Shown: in pieces, positions 36,270 through 46,166 of the stretch
Layout: every line of letters begins with the position of its first letter
Position numbering within the stretch: position 1 is the stretch's first letter
NCBI RefSeq assembly: GCF_002895435.1
Contig: NZ_POYJ01000001.1
Coordinates: forward strand, 806,001-870,000
DNA: 64,000 nucleotides
Direction: 5' to 3'
Origin: Aquimarina sediminis
GTDB taxonomy: Bacteria; Bacteroidota; Bacteroidia; Flavobacteriales; Flavobacteriaceae
Notes under the pieces: generated by a model
What the model was told of the DNA's origin: nothing
Seen by the model: the letters and a program-made list of their open reading frames with translations, nothing else
Databases searched by the model: none
Program-made: the position numbers and the translations under genes

Positions 36270-37487
36270 CTATTCTTTTACATGTTTATTGATTACACTT
36301 TTTCCTAGTTGATACATATGTACTTCATCTGGTCCATCGGCTAATCTTAATACTCTTGCTGCAACAAAAAAATGTGCCAATGGGGTATCCGCACCTACTC
36401 CTTTGCCCCCATAAATCTGCATGGCTCGATCGATAACTTTTAAAGTCATTTTTGGTGCTATAATCTTTATCATTGCTATCAAATCCTTTGCTTCCTTATT
36501 CCCTTCTTTATCCATCTTATCTGCTGCAGAAAGTGTTAATAACCGAGCTTGTTCTATTTCGCATTGGGATTTTGCAATTTCTTGTCTGATACTACTATAA
36601 TCTTTTAGTGTTTTTCCAAAAGTAGTACGCTCTGAAGCTCGCTGTGACATTAATTCTAATGAACGTTGAGCCATGCCAATCAAGCGCATGCAATGGTGGA
36701 TACGTCCTGGTCCCAAACGCCCTTGGGCAATCTCAAAACCTCTCCCTTCTCCAAGAATTAGATTTTCTTTTGGTACTCGAACATTTGTAAGTTCAATCTC
36801 TGCATGCCCCTCTGGAGAATCATAATACCCAAAAACTGATAGCGGTCTTATTATTTTTAATCCAGGTGTATCCATTGGTACTAAAATCATACTTTGTTGC
36901 TCATATCTTTTGGCATTAGGATCTGTTTTTCCCATAATGATAGCAACCTTACAATTAGGGTTCATCCCCCCAGAAGACCACCATTTATGACCGTTGATTA
37001 CATAATCGTCACCATCCCTAATTATAGATGTTTCTATATTCGTAGCATCTGATGAGGCTACCTGTGGTTCTGTCATTAAAAAAGCAGATCGAATATCTCC
37101 ATTCAGTAAAGGCATTAACCATTTTTCTTTTTGATATGGAGATCCATATTTTGCTAACACCTCCATATTTCCTGTATCAGGGGCATTACAATTAAACACT
37201 TCTGAGGACCATAGTACACGACCCATAATCTCTGCCAAAGGAGCATACTCAAGATTAGTTAAACCAGGACTAAACTCGTTATAACTTTTAGGGAGAAAAA
37301 GATTCCATAATCCGGCTTCTTTCGCTATTGTTTTAAGGTTTTCTATTCCTGAGTATTGTTTCCAATAATTATCAGGATTTTGATTAAAATTATTTACTTC
37401 TTTTTCTATTGGGAGTATATGATCTTCAAAGAAGACATTAAGTTTTTTTCGAAATGAGTTTGTTTTTTCTGAGTAATCAAAATTCAT
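36270..37487 (-). CDS. Acyl-CoA dehydrogenase (ACAD10/11-like)
   Basis: The 405-residue flavoprotein has the family blocks [56 protein letters not shown] and [19 protein letters not shown]. The WWSSGG and RIHHCMR features are those of the ACAD10/ACAD11 C-terminal domain. It should bind FAD and act on acyl-CoA, with electrons passed to ETF. In animals the phosphorylated 4-hydroxyacyl intermediate is handled by this domain. It is 62 bases upstream of the kinase gene, strengthening a two-enzyme pathway. Confidence 0.9.
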   Translation of the reverse strand: MNFDYSEKTNSFRKKLNVFFEDHILPIEKEVNNFNQNPDNYWKQYSGIENLKTIAKEAGLWNLFLPKSYNEFSPGLTNLEYAPLAEIMGRVLWSSEVFNCNAPDTGNMEVLAKYGSPYQKEKWLMPLLNGDIRSAFLMTEPQVASSDATNIETSIIRDGDDYVINGHKWWSSGGMNPNCKVAIIMGKTDPNAKRYEQQSMILVPMDTPGLKIIRPLSVFGYYDSPEGHAEIELTNVRVPKENLILGEGRGFEIAQGRLGPGRIHHCMRLIGMAQRSLELMSQRASERTTFGKTLKDYSSIRQEIAKSQCEIEQARLLTLSAADKMDKEGNKEAKDLIAMIKIIAPKMTLKVIDRAMQIYGGKGVGADTPLAHFFVAARVLRLADGPDEVHMYQLGKSVINKHVKE

Positions 37488-37540
37488 ACTAATAGTATTA
37501 AATAATACGATTTTACTTTGTTTGAAATAAGAAAAGAGTG

Positions 37541-38317
37541 CTACCCCGCAATCATATACCCTCCATCTGCATTATAAACACCTCCTGTCATATAAGCCCC
37601 TGCATCGGATGCGAGCAAGCATACTAATCCTGCCATTTCATTAGGCATTCCCATTCTTGAAACGGGTAAAGTTTTTTCTATTTTCTGTAGTAATTTCTCA
37701 TTTTGCCAAAGTGCCGCACTAAATTTGGTTTTAATCAATCCGGGGCATATTACATTAGCACGAATACCATATTGTCCCCATTCTTTTGCTAGATTTTTGG
37801 TTAGCATTAACAATGCTGCTTTGCTGGTACTATATAACCCTAGGCCTTCTCCGGGGTGTAATGCTTCTACAGAGGCTATATTAATAACACTACCACCACC
37901 ACGTTGTTGCATAAATGGCCAAGTTAGGTTTGATAATATCCATGGAGCTTTTACATTAATATCCATAATTTTATCAAAAACAGCTTCTTCCGCCTTCTCT
38001 ATAGGTGCATAGACTGGGTTAATTGCTGCGTTATTTACCAAAACATCAATTCCTCCAAAATGTTCATTAGTTTTTTTTATCAGAAATTCTCGTTGATCTG
38101 CCTTACCAATATGACATGCAACGCCAATTGCTTTTAGCCCTTTGGATGTAAACTCTTCTACCACTTTATCAACACTCTCTTGACTACGACTACTAATTAC
38201 AACACTTGCTCCAAATTCTGCTAGCCCTTGTGCTATAGATTTTCCTATTCCTTTACTAGACCCTGTAATAATAGCAACTTTACCCTCTAGATCAAATGAT
38301 TCTTTTATACTACTCAT
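37541..38317 (-). CDS. SDR-family oxidoreductase
   Basis: The 258-residue classical SDR has [43 protein letters not shown] with YSTSK as the Tyr/Lys site, and [18 protein letters not shown] at the end. The NNAAINP and ending resemble DHRS4/LvaD-like dehydrogenases that interconvert keto and hydroxy acyl compounds. It is tightly packed, 10 bases after the large acyl-CoA dehydrogenase gene and 53 before the ACAD10/11-like one. Confidence 0.88.
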   Translation of the reverse strand: MSSIKESFDLEGKVAIITGSSKGIGKSIAQGLAEFGASVVISSRSQESVDKVVEEFTSKGLKAIGVACHIGKADQREFLIKKTNEHFGGIDVLVNNAAINPVYAPIEKAEEAVFDKIMDINVKAPWILSNLTWPFMQQRGGGSVINIASVEALHPGEGLGLYSTSKAALLMLTKNLAKEWGQYGIRANVICPGLIKTKFSAALWQNEKLLQKIEKTLPVSRMGMPNEMAGLVCLLASDAGAYMTGGVYNADGGYMIAG

Positions 38318-38327
38318 TATAAATTAA

Positions 38328-40142
38328 TTAGTTAAAAACTTTATTTCCGTCTGCTACAGTAAGTGTATTTTCATCCATCAAGGTTTCTGCTAATCCTATC
38401 GTCTTAGGTAATTCATATTTGTAGTAAAATTTCATAGCATGAATTTTACTTTCATAGAACTCTTCAGAGTGATTTCCTGTAGCAGTAATTAAGGCTTTTT
38501 TTGAATGACAGGCAATATCTAACCATATCCATCCCATAGTAATATTTCCAAAGAATTCCATAAATGGAGTGGCATCAGATAGAAAACGCTCATACTCTCC
38601 CTTTTGAGCAAAATCGAGTAAAAATCCTATTACCTTCTTAGCTAACTGCAATTTTTGACCAAGCGTATTAGCATACTTTTTTAAGTTATCATATTTTGAA
38701 GCTTGTTGGATAGTTTGCATTATTTCGTTGGTTAACAACTTCAATGCTTTACCATCTTCCATAATTAGTTTTCTACCCAGTAAATCTTGTGATTGAATTC
38801 CGGTTGTACCTTCATAAATCGAAAAAATACGAATATCTCTATAGTATTGCTGAAGTATAAAATCAGAACAAAAGCCGTATCCTCCAAGTACTTGCACTCC
38901 ATTAGAGATTGCTTGTATTCCCATTTCTGATGGATATGTCTTCACCATTGGAATTATCAATTCTAATAAAAGTGAGTATTTTTCTTTTTCGTCTTTATCC
39001 GTCAGTGTTGTCTTAAGATCATAATACTTTGATGCCAAAAGGACAAGACTTAAGGAACCTTCTGCAATAACCTTTTGCAACAATAGCATTCTTCTTACAT
39101 CAGAATGGTTGATAATTAAAGTCTGACCTAGTCCTGAATCTTTTTTTCCTGCATTAGTTAATTTTCTTCCCTGCGGTCGTTCTTTTGCATATTGCAATGA
39201 GGCTTGATAAGCTGCTGTGGTAATCGCAGCAGCACCTCTTCCTACAGCAATACGGGCAGAATTCATCATCATAAACATACATTGTAGCCCTTGATGCTCT
39301 TTTCCTACTAACCATCCATAACAATCATGAGTATCACCAAAACTGAGATGGGTTGTACAATACCCCCTTTGCCCCATTTTTTGAAAATCTGCGACTGTAG
39401 TTACGTCATTCTGCATCAAATTACCATCTTCGTTAAATCTCTTTTTGGGAACTACAAATAATGAAATTCCTTTTGTCCCCGAAGGAGCCCCTTCTATACG
39501 TGCCAAAACTAAATGCACAATATTCTCTGCGTATTGATGATCTCCGCCAGAAATAAATATTTTTTGACCAGTAATTTTATAACATCCATCATCTGAAGGA
39601 ACTGCCTTTGTAACAATATCAGATAATGAGCTTCCCGCCTGTGGTTCTGTAAGACACATTGTACCTCCCCATTTTCCCGAAAGCATATTAGGTACATAAA
39701 TCTCATTGAGTTCTTTATTTGCAAAATGTGTTATTAGCTCTGCAGCTCCTATGGTAAGACCCAAATATCCTGGCAAATGATTATTCGCTGCATCTTGTAT
39801 AAATGCTGACGCGGTATAAATCATCATGGGTAATTGTAACCCACCAGAATTATAATCAAAAGTACCAGAAATGAGTCCCATCTCCCCGCCTTTTTTCATT
39901 ATAGCTTCTACTTGTTTATGAACAACGATCGATCCATCTTTATAATACGCTGGATTTTCATCCATTTCTTTAACAAAGGGAAACAATTCTCTATCAGAAA
40001 ACTCCTTTACCGAGTTCAAAAACATATCCAAAGACTCTTTATCATGATCGGTAAACCGGTCTTGTTTTAGTATGTTCTCTAACCCATGTATTGTATATAA
40101 AAAATATTTAAGAGTTTCAAAATCTATATATTCGTTAGCCAT
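38328..40142 (-). CDS. Acyl-CoA dehydrogenase with C-terminal extension
   Basis: The 604-residue protein belongs to the long acyl-CoA dehydrogenase group, with GTMCLTEPQAGSSLSDIVTK, KIFISGGDHQYAENIVHLVL, YRDIRIFSIYEGTTGIQSQD and the extra C-terminal domain (AcylCoA_dehyd_C type, about 465-600). I prefer ATG 40142 (MANEYIDFETLKYFLY); a start 16 codons earlier adds non-conserved residues. It catalyses the first oxidation of fatty acyl-CoA with FAD. It is the first catabolic gene after the Crp/Fnr regulator gene, 113 bases downstream of it. Confidence 0.9.
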   Translation of the reverse strand: MANEYIDFETLKYFLYTIHGLENILKQDRFTDHDKESLDMFLNSVKEFSDRELFPFVKEMDENPAYYKDGSIVVHKQVEAIMKKGGEMGLISGTFDYNSGGLQLPMMIYTASAFIQDAANNHLPGYLGLTIGAAELITHFANKELNEIYVPNMLSGKWGGTMCLTEPQAGSSLSDIVTKAVPSDDGCYKITGQKIFISGGDHQYAENIVHLVLARIEGAPSGTKGISLFVVPKKRFNEDGNLMQNDVTTVADFQKMGQRGYCTTHLSFGDTHDCYGWLVGKEHQGLQCMFMMMNSARIAVGRGAAAITTAAYQASLQYAKERPQGRKLTNAGKKDSGLGQTLIINHSDVRRMLLLQKVIAEGSLSLVLLASKYYDLKTTLTDKDEKEKYSLLLELIIPMVKTYPSEMGIQAISNGVQVLGGYGFCSDFILQQYYRDIRIFSIYEGTTGIQSQDLLGRKLIMEDGKALKLLTNEIMQTIQQASKYDNLKKYANTLGQKLQLAKKVIGFLLDFAQKGEYERFLSDATPFMEFFGNITMGWIWLDIACHSKKALITATGNHSEEFYESKIHAMKFYYKYELPKTIGLAETLMDENTLTVADGNKVFN

Positions 40143-40255
40143 TACTTTGCTTTTAAGAGTATTTGTGCAATAAATTTCGGCAATATCCAACAGATTCTCA
40201 TTAAACTAGTTTAATAAGTGTTGAATTTTAGATTTTATTAACTTATTAGTAAATA

Positions 40256-40828
40256 TTACTTTTCGCTTAATCTCTTTCGAATTTTTGACAACCCTACTGG
40301 AGTTACTCCCAAATAGGAAGCAATTAAATATTGTGGTACACGCTGAAAGAGTGTTGGACGTTTTTTTAACAATTGCGTATACCGCTCTTGATTGGTAAGA
40401 CTTCTAAGCTGGTTAATTCTTTGAAAATTCACAACAAATGTTCGCTGCATGGATAATCTCCCAAAACGTTCAAACTGATGAGAATGATCAAATACTTTCT
40501 GCTGATCTGTTTTTGAAATACTATATACCGTTACATCTTCTAACGCTTCGAGATAAGCTGTCGATGGAGTTTCTTCTATATAAGCATATAGATCTGTAAA
40601 AAAATGTCCTTCAGTAAAAAATTCCATTACTCTGGTAGTCCCTTTTTCAATAGTATAATAAGACACACATCCCTGGATGGTAAAATAGAAATCATCTATA
40701 TATTGACCAGGCTGTAAAAGCAATGTTCCTTTTTTAAAGGTTTTCTTTTCAAAAAATCGAATTCCGAACTCCATATCAGCATCACTGATTTGTGTAAAAG
40801 TTCGTATCGTTTTTTTTAAATCCTCCAA
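40256..40828 (-). CDS. Crp/Fnr-family transcriptional regulator
   Basis: The 190-residue protein has a cyclic-nucleotide-binding-type beta-roll (about 15-120; GTLLLQPGQYIDDFYFTIQG, EFFTEGHFFTDLYAYIEETP) and a short C-terminal helix-turn-helix (PQYLIASYLGVTPVGLSKIR). The cAMP-contact signature is not evident and the small Bacteroidota members usually lack it, so the ligand is unknown. As the first gene of the minus-strand lipid operon it is the likely local controller. A perfect palindrome lies just upstream of its start. Confidence 0.85.
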   Translation of the reverse strand: MEDLKKTIRTFTQISDADMEFGIRFFEKKTFKKGTLLLQPGQYIDDFYFTIQGCVSYYTIEKGTTRVMEFFTEGHFFTDLYAYIEETPSTAYLEALEDVTVYSISKTDQQKVFDHSHQFERFGRLSMQRTFVVNFQRINQLRSLTNQERYTQLLKKRPTLFQRVPQYLIASYLGVTPVGLSKIRKRLSEK

Positions 40829-40854
40829 GGTGTAATGTTGTTTTTAACGAAAAA

Positions 40855-40868
40855 ACAAAATATTTTGT
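40855..40868. promoter_or_regulatory. Palindrome upstream of the Crp/Fnr gene
   Basis: ACAAAATATTTTGT is a perfect 14-base palindrome located 27-40 bases before the regulator's start codon, a typical spot for an autoregulatory operator. AT-rich chance occurrence is possible. Confidence 0.35.
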
Positions 40869-41078
40869 GATTGACAAAAAGTAGCTCTTCCGTATTTCAA
40901 ATTTTAAAATAAATTTTGATAATTTACAACCATGATTCTAAAATAAAAATAATTTTTTACGGTTTTACGTAAGTGAAATTTAACAATTGTTCGTAGCTTT
41001 AAGGGACATAAAAATTATATACTATATACTTTAGGTTAGTAATAACTATAAAAATCCACTTATTGTAGTATTGACTCT

Positions 41079-42971
41079 ATGGATACACTAAATTTTTATC
41101 AAATCTTAATTTTTCTCTTTCAGGGGTTCGTTGTAGCATTTCTAATACTTCTCCTCTTCCGCCTGCGAACAATGATTGGTTTAGGGGTACTATTTACCTC
41201 ATTGGGGCTTTTTCAGTTCATTCAGGTTTTTATGGCTAGTACTCTGTATTTTGAAATATCCGAGGTTATCGTAATTTCTCCTGGTTCATCGGTCTTATTT
41301 TCGGCCACACTTTTTGCTATATTACTAATATACATTAAAGAAGATGCCATGACTGCGAGAAAATTGATATATGCGCTTGTTATTGCTAATATCGTATTAT
41401 GTTTTCTATTGTTATCGTTTAGAATGAATATTGAAGGAGCATACAGCTACAATCCCTTTGATGTCTCTACAGAATTCTTTTACACTAATGTATTTGTTCT
41501 ATTTGTAGGAACAGGTATACTTTATCTCGATTCAATATTAATAATTTTTTTGTATGAATTTGTATCTAAACATACTTCTAGTTTATTTCTAAGAATGCTA
41601 TTTACCATGGCGTTAGTGCTAAGCTTTGATGCCGTTTTCTTTACTTTAGGGTCATTTTGGTTTTTTGAGGACATACAGAAGATTATGATTTCTGGTTTAG
41701 TATCCAAAAACTCAATGGCTCTTGTTTACAGTATCCTCTTTACAGTATATTTGAAATTTTTCGAAAGAGAAGAGTACCAAGCCAGCTACATGGCTTTTAA
41801 AGATATTTTTCATTCACTTACGTATAAGCAAAAATTCGAAGTAGCCGAGAAAGCAGTTCAATTTTCTAAAAGCAGATATCATACCTTAACCAATCTGGTG
41901 CCTGTTGGTATTTTTATGACCCATTCTGACGGAAAAACTATTTTTGTTAATTCAAAATGGTGTGCAATTTCTGGTTTATCACAGGAAGAAGCACTAAACG
42001 ATGGCTGGCTTAATGCGGTGCACCCTGACGACAGAAAAAGGTTAAAAAAAGGATGGTATACTGCCGCTGACAAAAGAGAAACATCTGATGCCGAATATAG
42101 GTTTCTTAAACCAGATGGATCCATTACCTGGGTATTAGGTCGCGCTATGCCGGAGTATAATGATAAACATCAAATTATTGGTTATGTAGGTACCATTACT
42201 GACATTACTAATATCAAATTATACGAACTCGAACTAAACAGGTTAAAAGAGAAAGCCGAAGAAAGCGACAGGCTCAAATCTGCTTTTCTTGCTAATATGA
42301 GTCATGAAATCCGTACACCTATGAATGGTATATTAGGGCTTGCAGAGCTTTTAAATGAGCCTAAACTTTCTGGTGATGAGCAACAACTTTATTTAGATCT
42401 TATTAAAGAAAGTGGAGCAAGAATGCTCAATATTATCAAAGACATTATAGATATTTCGAGAATAGCTGCTGATCAGGTAGAAATTTCCATTGATGAAGTC
42501 GACATTAATAAACAAACCAAAGATCTATTTGAGCTTTTTAAACCGCAAACCGACAAAAAAGGAATTATTTTATCCTTATCTAATGGATTACCTTCTGATG
42601 ATGCTATTATAAAAACTGACAAAGAGAAATTCAATACAGTAATAACCAATTTGATAAAGAATGCTATCAAATACACCAATGATGGTGGTATAGAATTTGG
42701 ATATCAAAAGGATAATGGAGTGTTGCAATTTTATGTAAAAGATACTGGAATGGGCATTGCCAAAAATCGTCAAAAAGCTATTTTTGAACGATTTGTTCAG
42801 GCTAATATTGAAGATAGATATGCATTAGAAGGTGCTGGTATTGGGCTCTCAATCGCTAAAGCATATGTCGAAATGTTGGAAGGAGAAATATGGCTTGAGA
42901 GTAAAGAAGATCAAGGATCTACATTTTACTTTACTTTACCCTATACAAAGGTAGAATTTATTCAAGGGTAA
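41079..42971 (+). CDS. Orphan membrane sensor histidine kinase with PAS domain
   Basis: The 630-residue protein has seven hydrophobic helices in residues 1-228, a PAS/PAC domain (about 265-380; VPVGIFMTHSDGKTIFVNSK, EYRFLKPDGSITWVLGRAMP), then HisKA with phospho-acceptor His409 (ANMSHEIRTPMNGILGLAEL) and a HATPase domain (NLIKNAIKYTNDGG, VKDTGMGI, GAGIGLSIAKAYVEMLEG). It autophosphorylates in response to an unknown membrane or cytoplasmic signal. No response regulator is encoded nearby or fused, so the partner is elsewhere. It stands alone between two minus-strand genes. Confidence 0.92.
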   Translation: MDTLNFYQILIFLFQGFVVAFLILLLFRLRTMIGLGVLFTSLGLFQFIQVFMASTLYFEISEVIVISPGSSVLFSATLFAILLIYIKEDAMTARKLIYALVIANIVLCFLLLSFRMNIEGAYSYNPFDVSTEFFYTNVFVLFVGTGILYLDSILIIFLYEFVSKHTSSLFLRMLFTMALVLSFDAVFFTLGSFWFFEDIQKIMISGLVSKNSMALVYSILFTVYLKFFEREEYQASYMAFKDIFHSLTYKQKFEVAEKAVQFSKSRYHTLTNLVPVGIFMTHSDGKTIFVNSKWCAISGLSQEEALNDGWLNAVHPDDRKRLKKGWYTAADKRETSDAEYRFLKPDGSITWVLGRAMPEYNDKHQIIGYVGTITDITNIKLYELELNRLKEKAEESDRLKSAFLANMSHEIRTPMNGILGLAELLNEPKLSGDEQQLYLDLIKESGARMLNIIKDIIDISRIAADQVEISIDEVDINKQTKDLFELFKPQTDKKGIILSLSNGLPSDDAIIKTDKEKFNTVITNLIKNAIKYTNDGGIEFGYQKDNGVLQFYVKDTGMGIAKNRQKAIFERFVQANIEDRYALEGAGIGLSIAKAYVEMLEGEIWLESKEDQGSTFYFTLPYTKVEFIQG

Positions 42972-43047
42972 TATAAAACTGATCACACTACAATAAGAAA
43001 CACCCATTACAAATCACACACACAACCGAAGTACTAAAAACAACTCA

Positions 43048-43833
43048 TTAGATCAATTGTAATCTATTCTTTTTTATCCCCTCCAAAATACCATTCCATA
43101 AATTCAATCTCACTTTTAAAGCTTTTTTACTAATAGCTATGGATTCTTCCCATTTATCAACATTATCTCCGCATAATTCTGTTATCATTCGCATTGCCAA
43201 AGGTCCGTGTACATCAGCATCTAACTCTATATGTCTATCTAAATAATACACCAATTGATCTAATTTGCCAGGTAATTTAGAATTTAGATCTGTTACCAAT
43301 GCATTAAACATATCTGGGATTAAGTCTTCTCTTCCAAAGGTAAAAGCTGCAGCGATTTTATGAGGCTCTTTAGTATCTATTACATCAAAAGTAAAAAAGA
43401 CAAATTCTTTTACAGATTCTGATATATCAAGTTTTGCAATAGAAGTTCTTAAATCTTCTCCTTGATTCAACAAATCAACCAAACATTCAATTTCTTTGGT
43501 ATTTGCCTGGCATTCTGCCATTGCTTGTAGATATAATTCGAAATGACTTGCTGGATTACCTTCTTTATCCCTATCGGTTTCTTCATCCAATACAATTTCA
43601 TTTATAAACCTACGTGTAGATGGATTTCCTTTAGGTATCCATGGTGTAGTAACACAGGTTAATTCTATTTGTAATCCAGTTAGGAGAGACATAAAATCCC
43701 ATACTGCAAATACGTGATATTCTAAAAACACTCGTAAATCATCAAGGTCATTTATGGATTTATACACTTCATGATTTAGAAGTTTCTTTCTTAAAGGCTC
43801 AATCTCTCTTTGGATATCTACGGTGGTAATCAT
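43048..43833 (-). CDS. DUF3050 protein, possible heme-oxygenase-like metalloenzyme
   Basis: This 261-residue, all-helical soluble protein belongs to DUF3050. I use ATG 43833, since the earlier ATG at 43857 adds a basic octapeptide. Family blocks are LRVFLEYHVFAVWDFMSLLT, NEIVLDEETDRDKEGNP with SHFELYLQAM, FTFGREDLIPDMF and YLDRHIELDADVHGPLAMRM. The conserved acidic and His residues (E85, H97, E169, H201, D205, H209) fall in helices and resemble the ligand pattern of heme-oxygenase-like diiron oxidases. That metal-site reading is inference; the family's biochemistry is not established to my knowledge. Confidence 0.75.
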   Translation of the reverse strand: MITTVDIQREIEPLRKKLLNHEVYKSINDLDDLRVFLEYHVFAVWDFMSLLTGLQIELTCVTTPWIPKGNPSTRRFINEIVLDEETDRDKEGNPASHFELYLQAMAECQANTKEIECLVDLLNQGEDLRTSIAKLDISESVKEFVFFTFDVIDTKEPHKIAAAFTFGREDLIPDMFNALVTDLNSKLPGKLDQLVYYLDRHIELDADVHGPLAMRMITELCGDNVDKWEESIAISKKALKVRLNLWNGILEGIKKNRLQLI

Positions 43834-44085
43834 CTTTGTTTTTCTTTTACTAAACAATCTACGAATTGTTATTTTGAGTTTTGGAAAAAATAATTACTCC
43901 TAAATACAATTTATAACTATCCGCTGAATATAGGGGTCAAAAGAAACAAAATACTTATTCTTATACAAGGTTTTATTCTATTTATTCTGCAATATTACAG
44001 TAGTACAAAAAAAGAAAACCGGAGCTTAAATATTCGAAAGAATTCATTAAATGGGAGTTGGTCTCATAAAATGATTGGGCATAAT

Positions 44086-44124
44086 AAAAAAAGCTTTTCA
44101 AAATTTGTTAAGAAAAGCTTTTTT
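44086..44124 (-). terminator. Intrinsic terminator after murA
   Basis: AAAAAAGCTTTTC (44087-44099) pairs with GAAAAGCTTTTTT (44112-44124) and lies 24 bases past the murA stop on the minus strand. Confidence 0.75.
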
Positions 44125-44147
44125 GATTTATCATAATATCATCAAAG

Positions 44148-45464
44148 TTATGATGAAATTCTTGTTATTTTGGCTCCAATTGCTCTAAGACGTTCATCTA
44201 TATTCTCGTATCCTCGATCAATTTGTTCTATATTATGTATTGTAGAAGTTCCTTTAGCACTTAATGCTGCAATCAATAGCGATATCCCTGCTCTAATATC
44301 AGGTGATACCATGGTGGTAGCTTTTAATACAGATTGAAAATCATGTCCTATTATTGTAGCCCTATGTGGATCACATAGAATAATTTTGGCTCCCATATCA
44401 ATAAGTTTATCGACAAAAAACAGACGGCTTTCAAACATTTTTTGATGTACCATCACTTCTCCTTTAGCTTGTGTAGCCACGACCAACACTATACTAAGTA
44501 AATCGGGAGTAAACCCTGGCCAAGGAGCATCAGCGATCGTCATAAATGATCCATCTATATAACTTTCTATCTGATATCCTTCAGTATGAGCTGGAATATA
44601 GATGTCATCTCCTACTTTTTCTAATGTAATTCCTAGTTTTCTAAATGTATTTGGGATTACACCAAGGTTTTCCCAGCTTACATTTTTAATAGTTATTTCA
44701 CTTTTGGTCATGGCAGCCAGACCTATCCAAGATCCAATTTCTATCATATCTGGTAGTACACGATGCTCGCATCCTCTTAGAGATTCTACTCCATTTATCA
44801 CCAATAAATTAGAACCAACACCAGATATTTTTGCTCCCATTGAGTTGAGCATTTTACACAATTGCTGCAAGTAAGGTTCGCAAGCAGCATTATATATGGT
44901 GGTAGTTCCTTTGGCGAGTACCGCAGCCATAACAATATTTGCCGTTCCTGTTACTGATGCTTCATCAAGTAACATATAGGTACCTGTTAGCCCATCAGGT
45001 GCTTCTACACCATAAAAACGTTCTTCTTTATTATATCTGAACTCTGCTCCAAGATTTATAAATCCTTCAAAATGAGTATCTAATCGTCTTCTACCAATTT
45101 TATCACCTCCCGGTCTAGGGATATATCCTTTTCCAAATCTAGCCAATAATGGACCTACAATCATGATTGACCCTCTTAGCCCACTTCCTTCTTTCTTAAA
45201 CTGTTCACTCTCGAGGTAGTCTAGATTGAGTGCATCACTTTTAAAGGAATATTTTCCTTTTCCCAGTTTTTGTATCTTGACTCCAAGATTTCTAAGAATA
45301 TCTATTAGTTTATTAACATCTCTTATATCCGGGATATTAGAAATTGTTACTTCTTCTGGTGTTAATAATACGGCACAAAGAATTTGTAGGGCTTCATTTT
45401 TGGCTCCTTGTGGAGTTATCTCTCCTTTGAGCTGGTGCCCTCCCTCTATCTGAAAAGTACTCAT
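44148..45464 (-). CDS. murA: UDP-N-acetylglucosamine 1-carboxyvinyltransferase with Asp at the fosfomycin site
   Basis: The 438-residue EPSP-synthase-fold enzyme transfers enolpyruvate from PEP to UDP-GlcNAc, the first committed step of peptidoglycan synthesis. The N-terminus (GGHQLKGEITPQGAKNEALQ), SGLRGSIMIVGPLLARFG, LDEASVTGTANIVMAAVLAK and DMIEIGSWIGLAAM are typical. The catalytic loop reads RPGGDKIGRRRLDTH, so residue 121 is Asp where E. coli has Cys115. Asp-type MurA enzymes, as in Mycobacterium and Chlamydia, stay active and are not inactivated by fosfomycin. The DUF4290 gene lies 48 bases upstream, and a terminator follows. Confidence 0.95.
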   Translation of the reverse strand: MSTFQIEGGHQLKGEITPQGAKNEALQILCAVLLTPEEVTISNIPDIRDVNKLIDILRNLGVKIQKLGKGKYSFKSDALNLDYLESEQFKKEGSGLRGSIMIVGPLLARFGKGYIPRPGGDKIGRRRLDTHFEGFINLGAEFRYNKEERFYGVEAPDGLTGTYMLLDEASVTGTANIVMAAVLAKGTTTIYNAACEPYLQQLCKMLNSMGAKISGVGSNLLVINGVESLRGCEHRVLPDMIEIGSWIGLAAMTKSEITIKNVSWENLGVIPNTFRKLGITLEKVGDDIYIPAHTEGYQIESYIDGSFMTIADAPWPGFTPDLLSIVLVVATQAKGEVMVHQKMFESRLFFVDKLIDMGAKIILCDPHRATIIGHDFQSVLKATTMVSPDIRAGISLLIAALSAKGTSTIHNIEQIDRGYENIDERLRAIGAKITRISS

Positions 45465-45512
45465 GTAATCGTCAATAATTAGTGGTTAGAAAATTTGGTA
45501 GTTGGTTTTGGT

Positions 45513-46166
45513 TTAGTAGCGTTTTTTACCACGATTGTTATTTCGGTAATTCTTTTTGCCACCACTATTATTCGTAGTATGTTTTTTCTTATTTCCTCTC
45601 ATAAGATTTGAAGAGTCCATAAGAATTTCACTACTTCCTTTAAGATTAATCTTACCATCACTTAGTTCATAAAGATGATTAAAAATAGCGCTATCTTCTA
45701 CTGTATCTTTATTCCAGTTCAGATAGCATTTTTTCATATGATTAGCAATAGTCAAGGTAAGCGCATTTTTTAAATCTCCTTCTTCCCAACTATTTGCTAC
45801 ATCAATCATTCTTTTAATATTATTTCCGTAAAAACGATATTTAGGAAAATTCTGAGGATAATTGAGGCGCTCTGGTCTCTCTTGCAATTTTTCTTTAGTC
45901 AACACAGGAAAAGGAGTGTCCACATCAAGTTTAAAATCACTCATAATAAATAACTGATCCCACAACTTATGCTGAAACTCAGGCACATCTCTTAGATGTG
46001 GTTGTAGATTTCCCATCACCGCAATAATAGATTTAGCAACCTTATTACGCTCTTCTCTATCCTCGATAGCGACTGCATGATTGATCATTTTCTGCAAATG
46101 ACGACCATACTCAGGAATAATCAGTTTCTCACGCTCAGTATTATATTCAATATTATATATGTCCAT
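45513..46166 (-). CDS. DUF4290 protein
   Basis: The 217-residue protein is typical of DUF4290, a family restricted to Bacteroidota: YNTEREKLIIPEYGRHLQKM, IAVMGNLQPHLRDVPEFQHK, KLWDQLFIMSDFKLDVDTPF and YPQNFPKYRFYGNN. The last 30 residues form a Lys/Arg/Asn-rich tail that may bind nucleic acid or be disordered. Function unknown. In the genomes I recall it precedes murA, as here, so it may work in envelope assembly; that link is genomic context only. Confidence 0.88.
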   Translation of the reverse strand: MDIYNIEYNTEREKLIIPEYGRHLQKMINHAVAIEDREERNKVAKSIIAVMGNLQPHLRDVPEFQHKLWDQLFIMSDFKLDVDTPFPVLTKEKLQERPERLNYPQNFPKYRFYGNNIKRMIDVANSWEEGDLKNALTLTIANHMKKCYLNWNKDTVEDSAIFNHLYELSDGKINLKGSSEILMDSSNLMRGNKKKHTTNNSGGKKNYRNNNRGKKRY

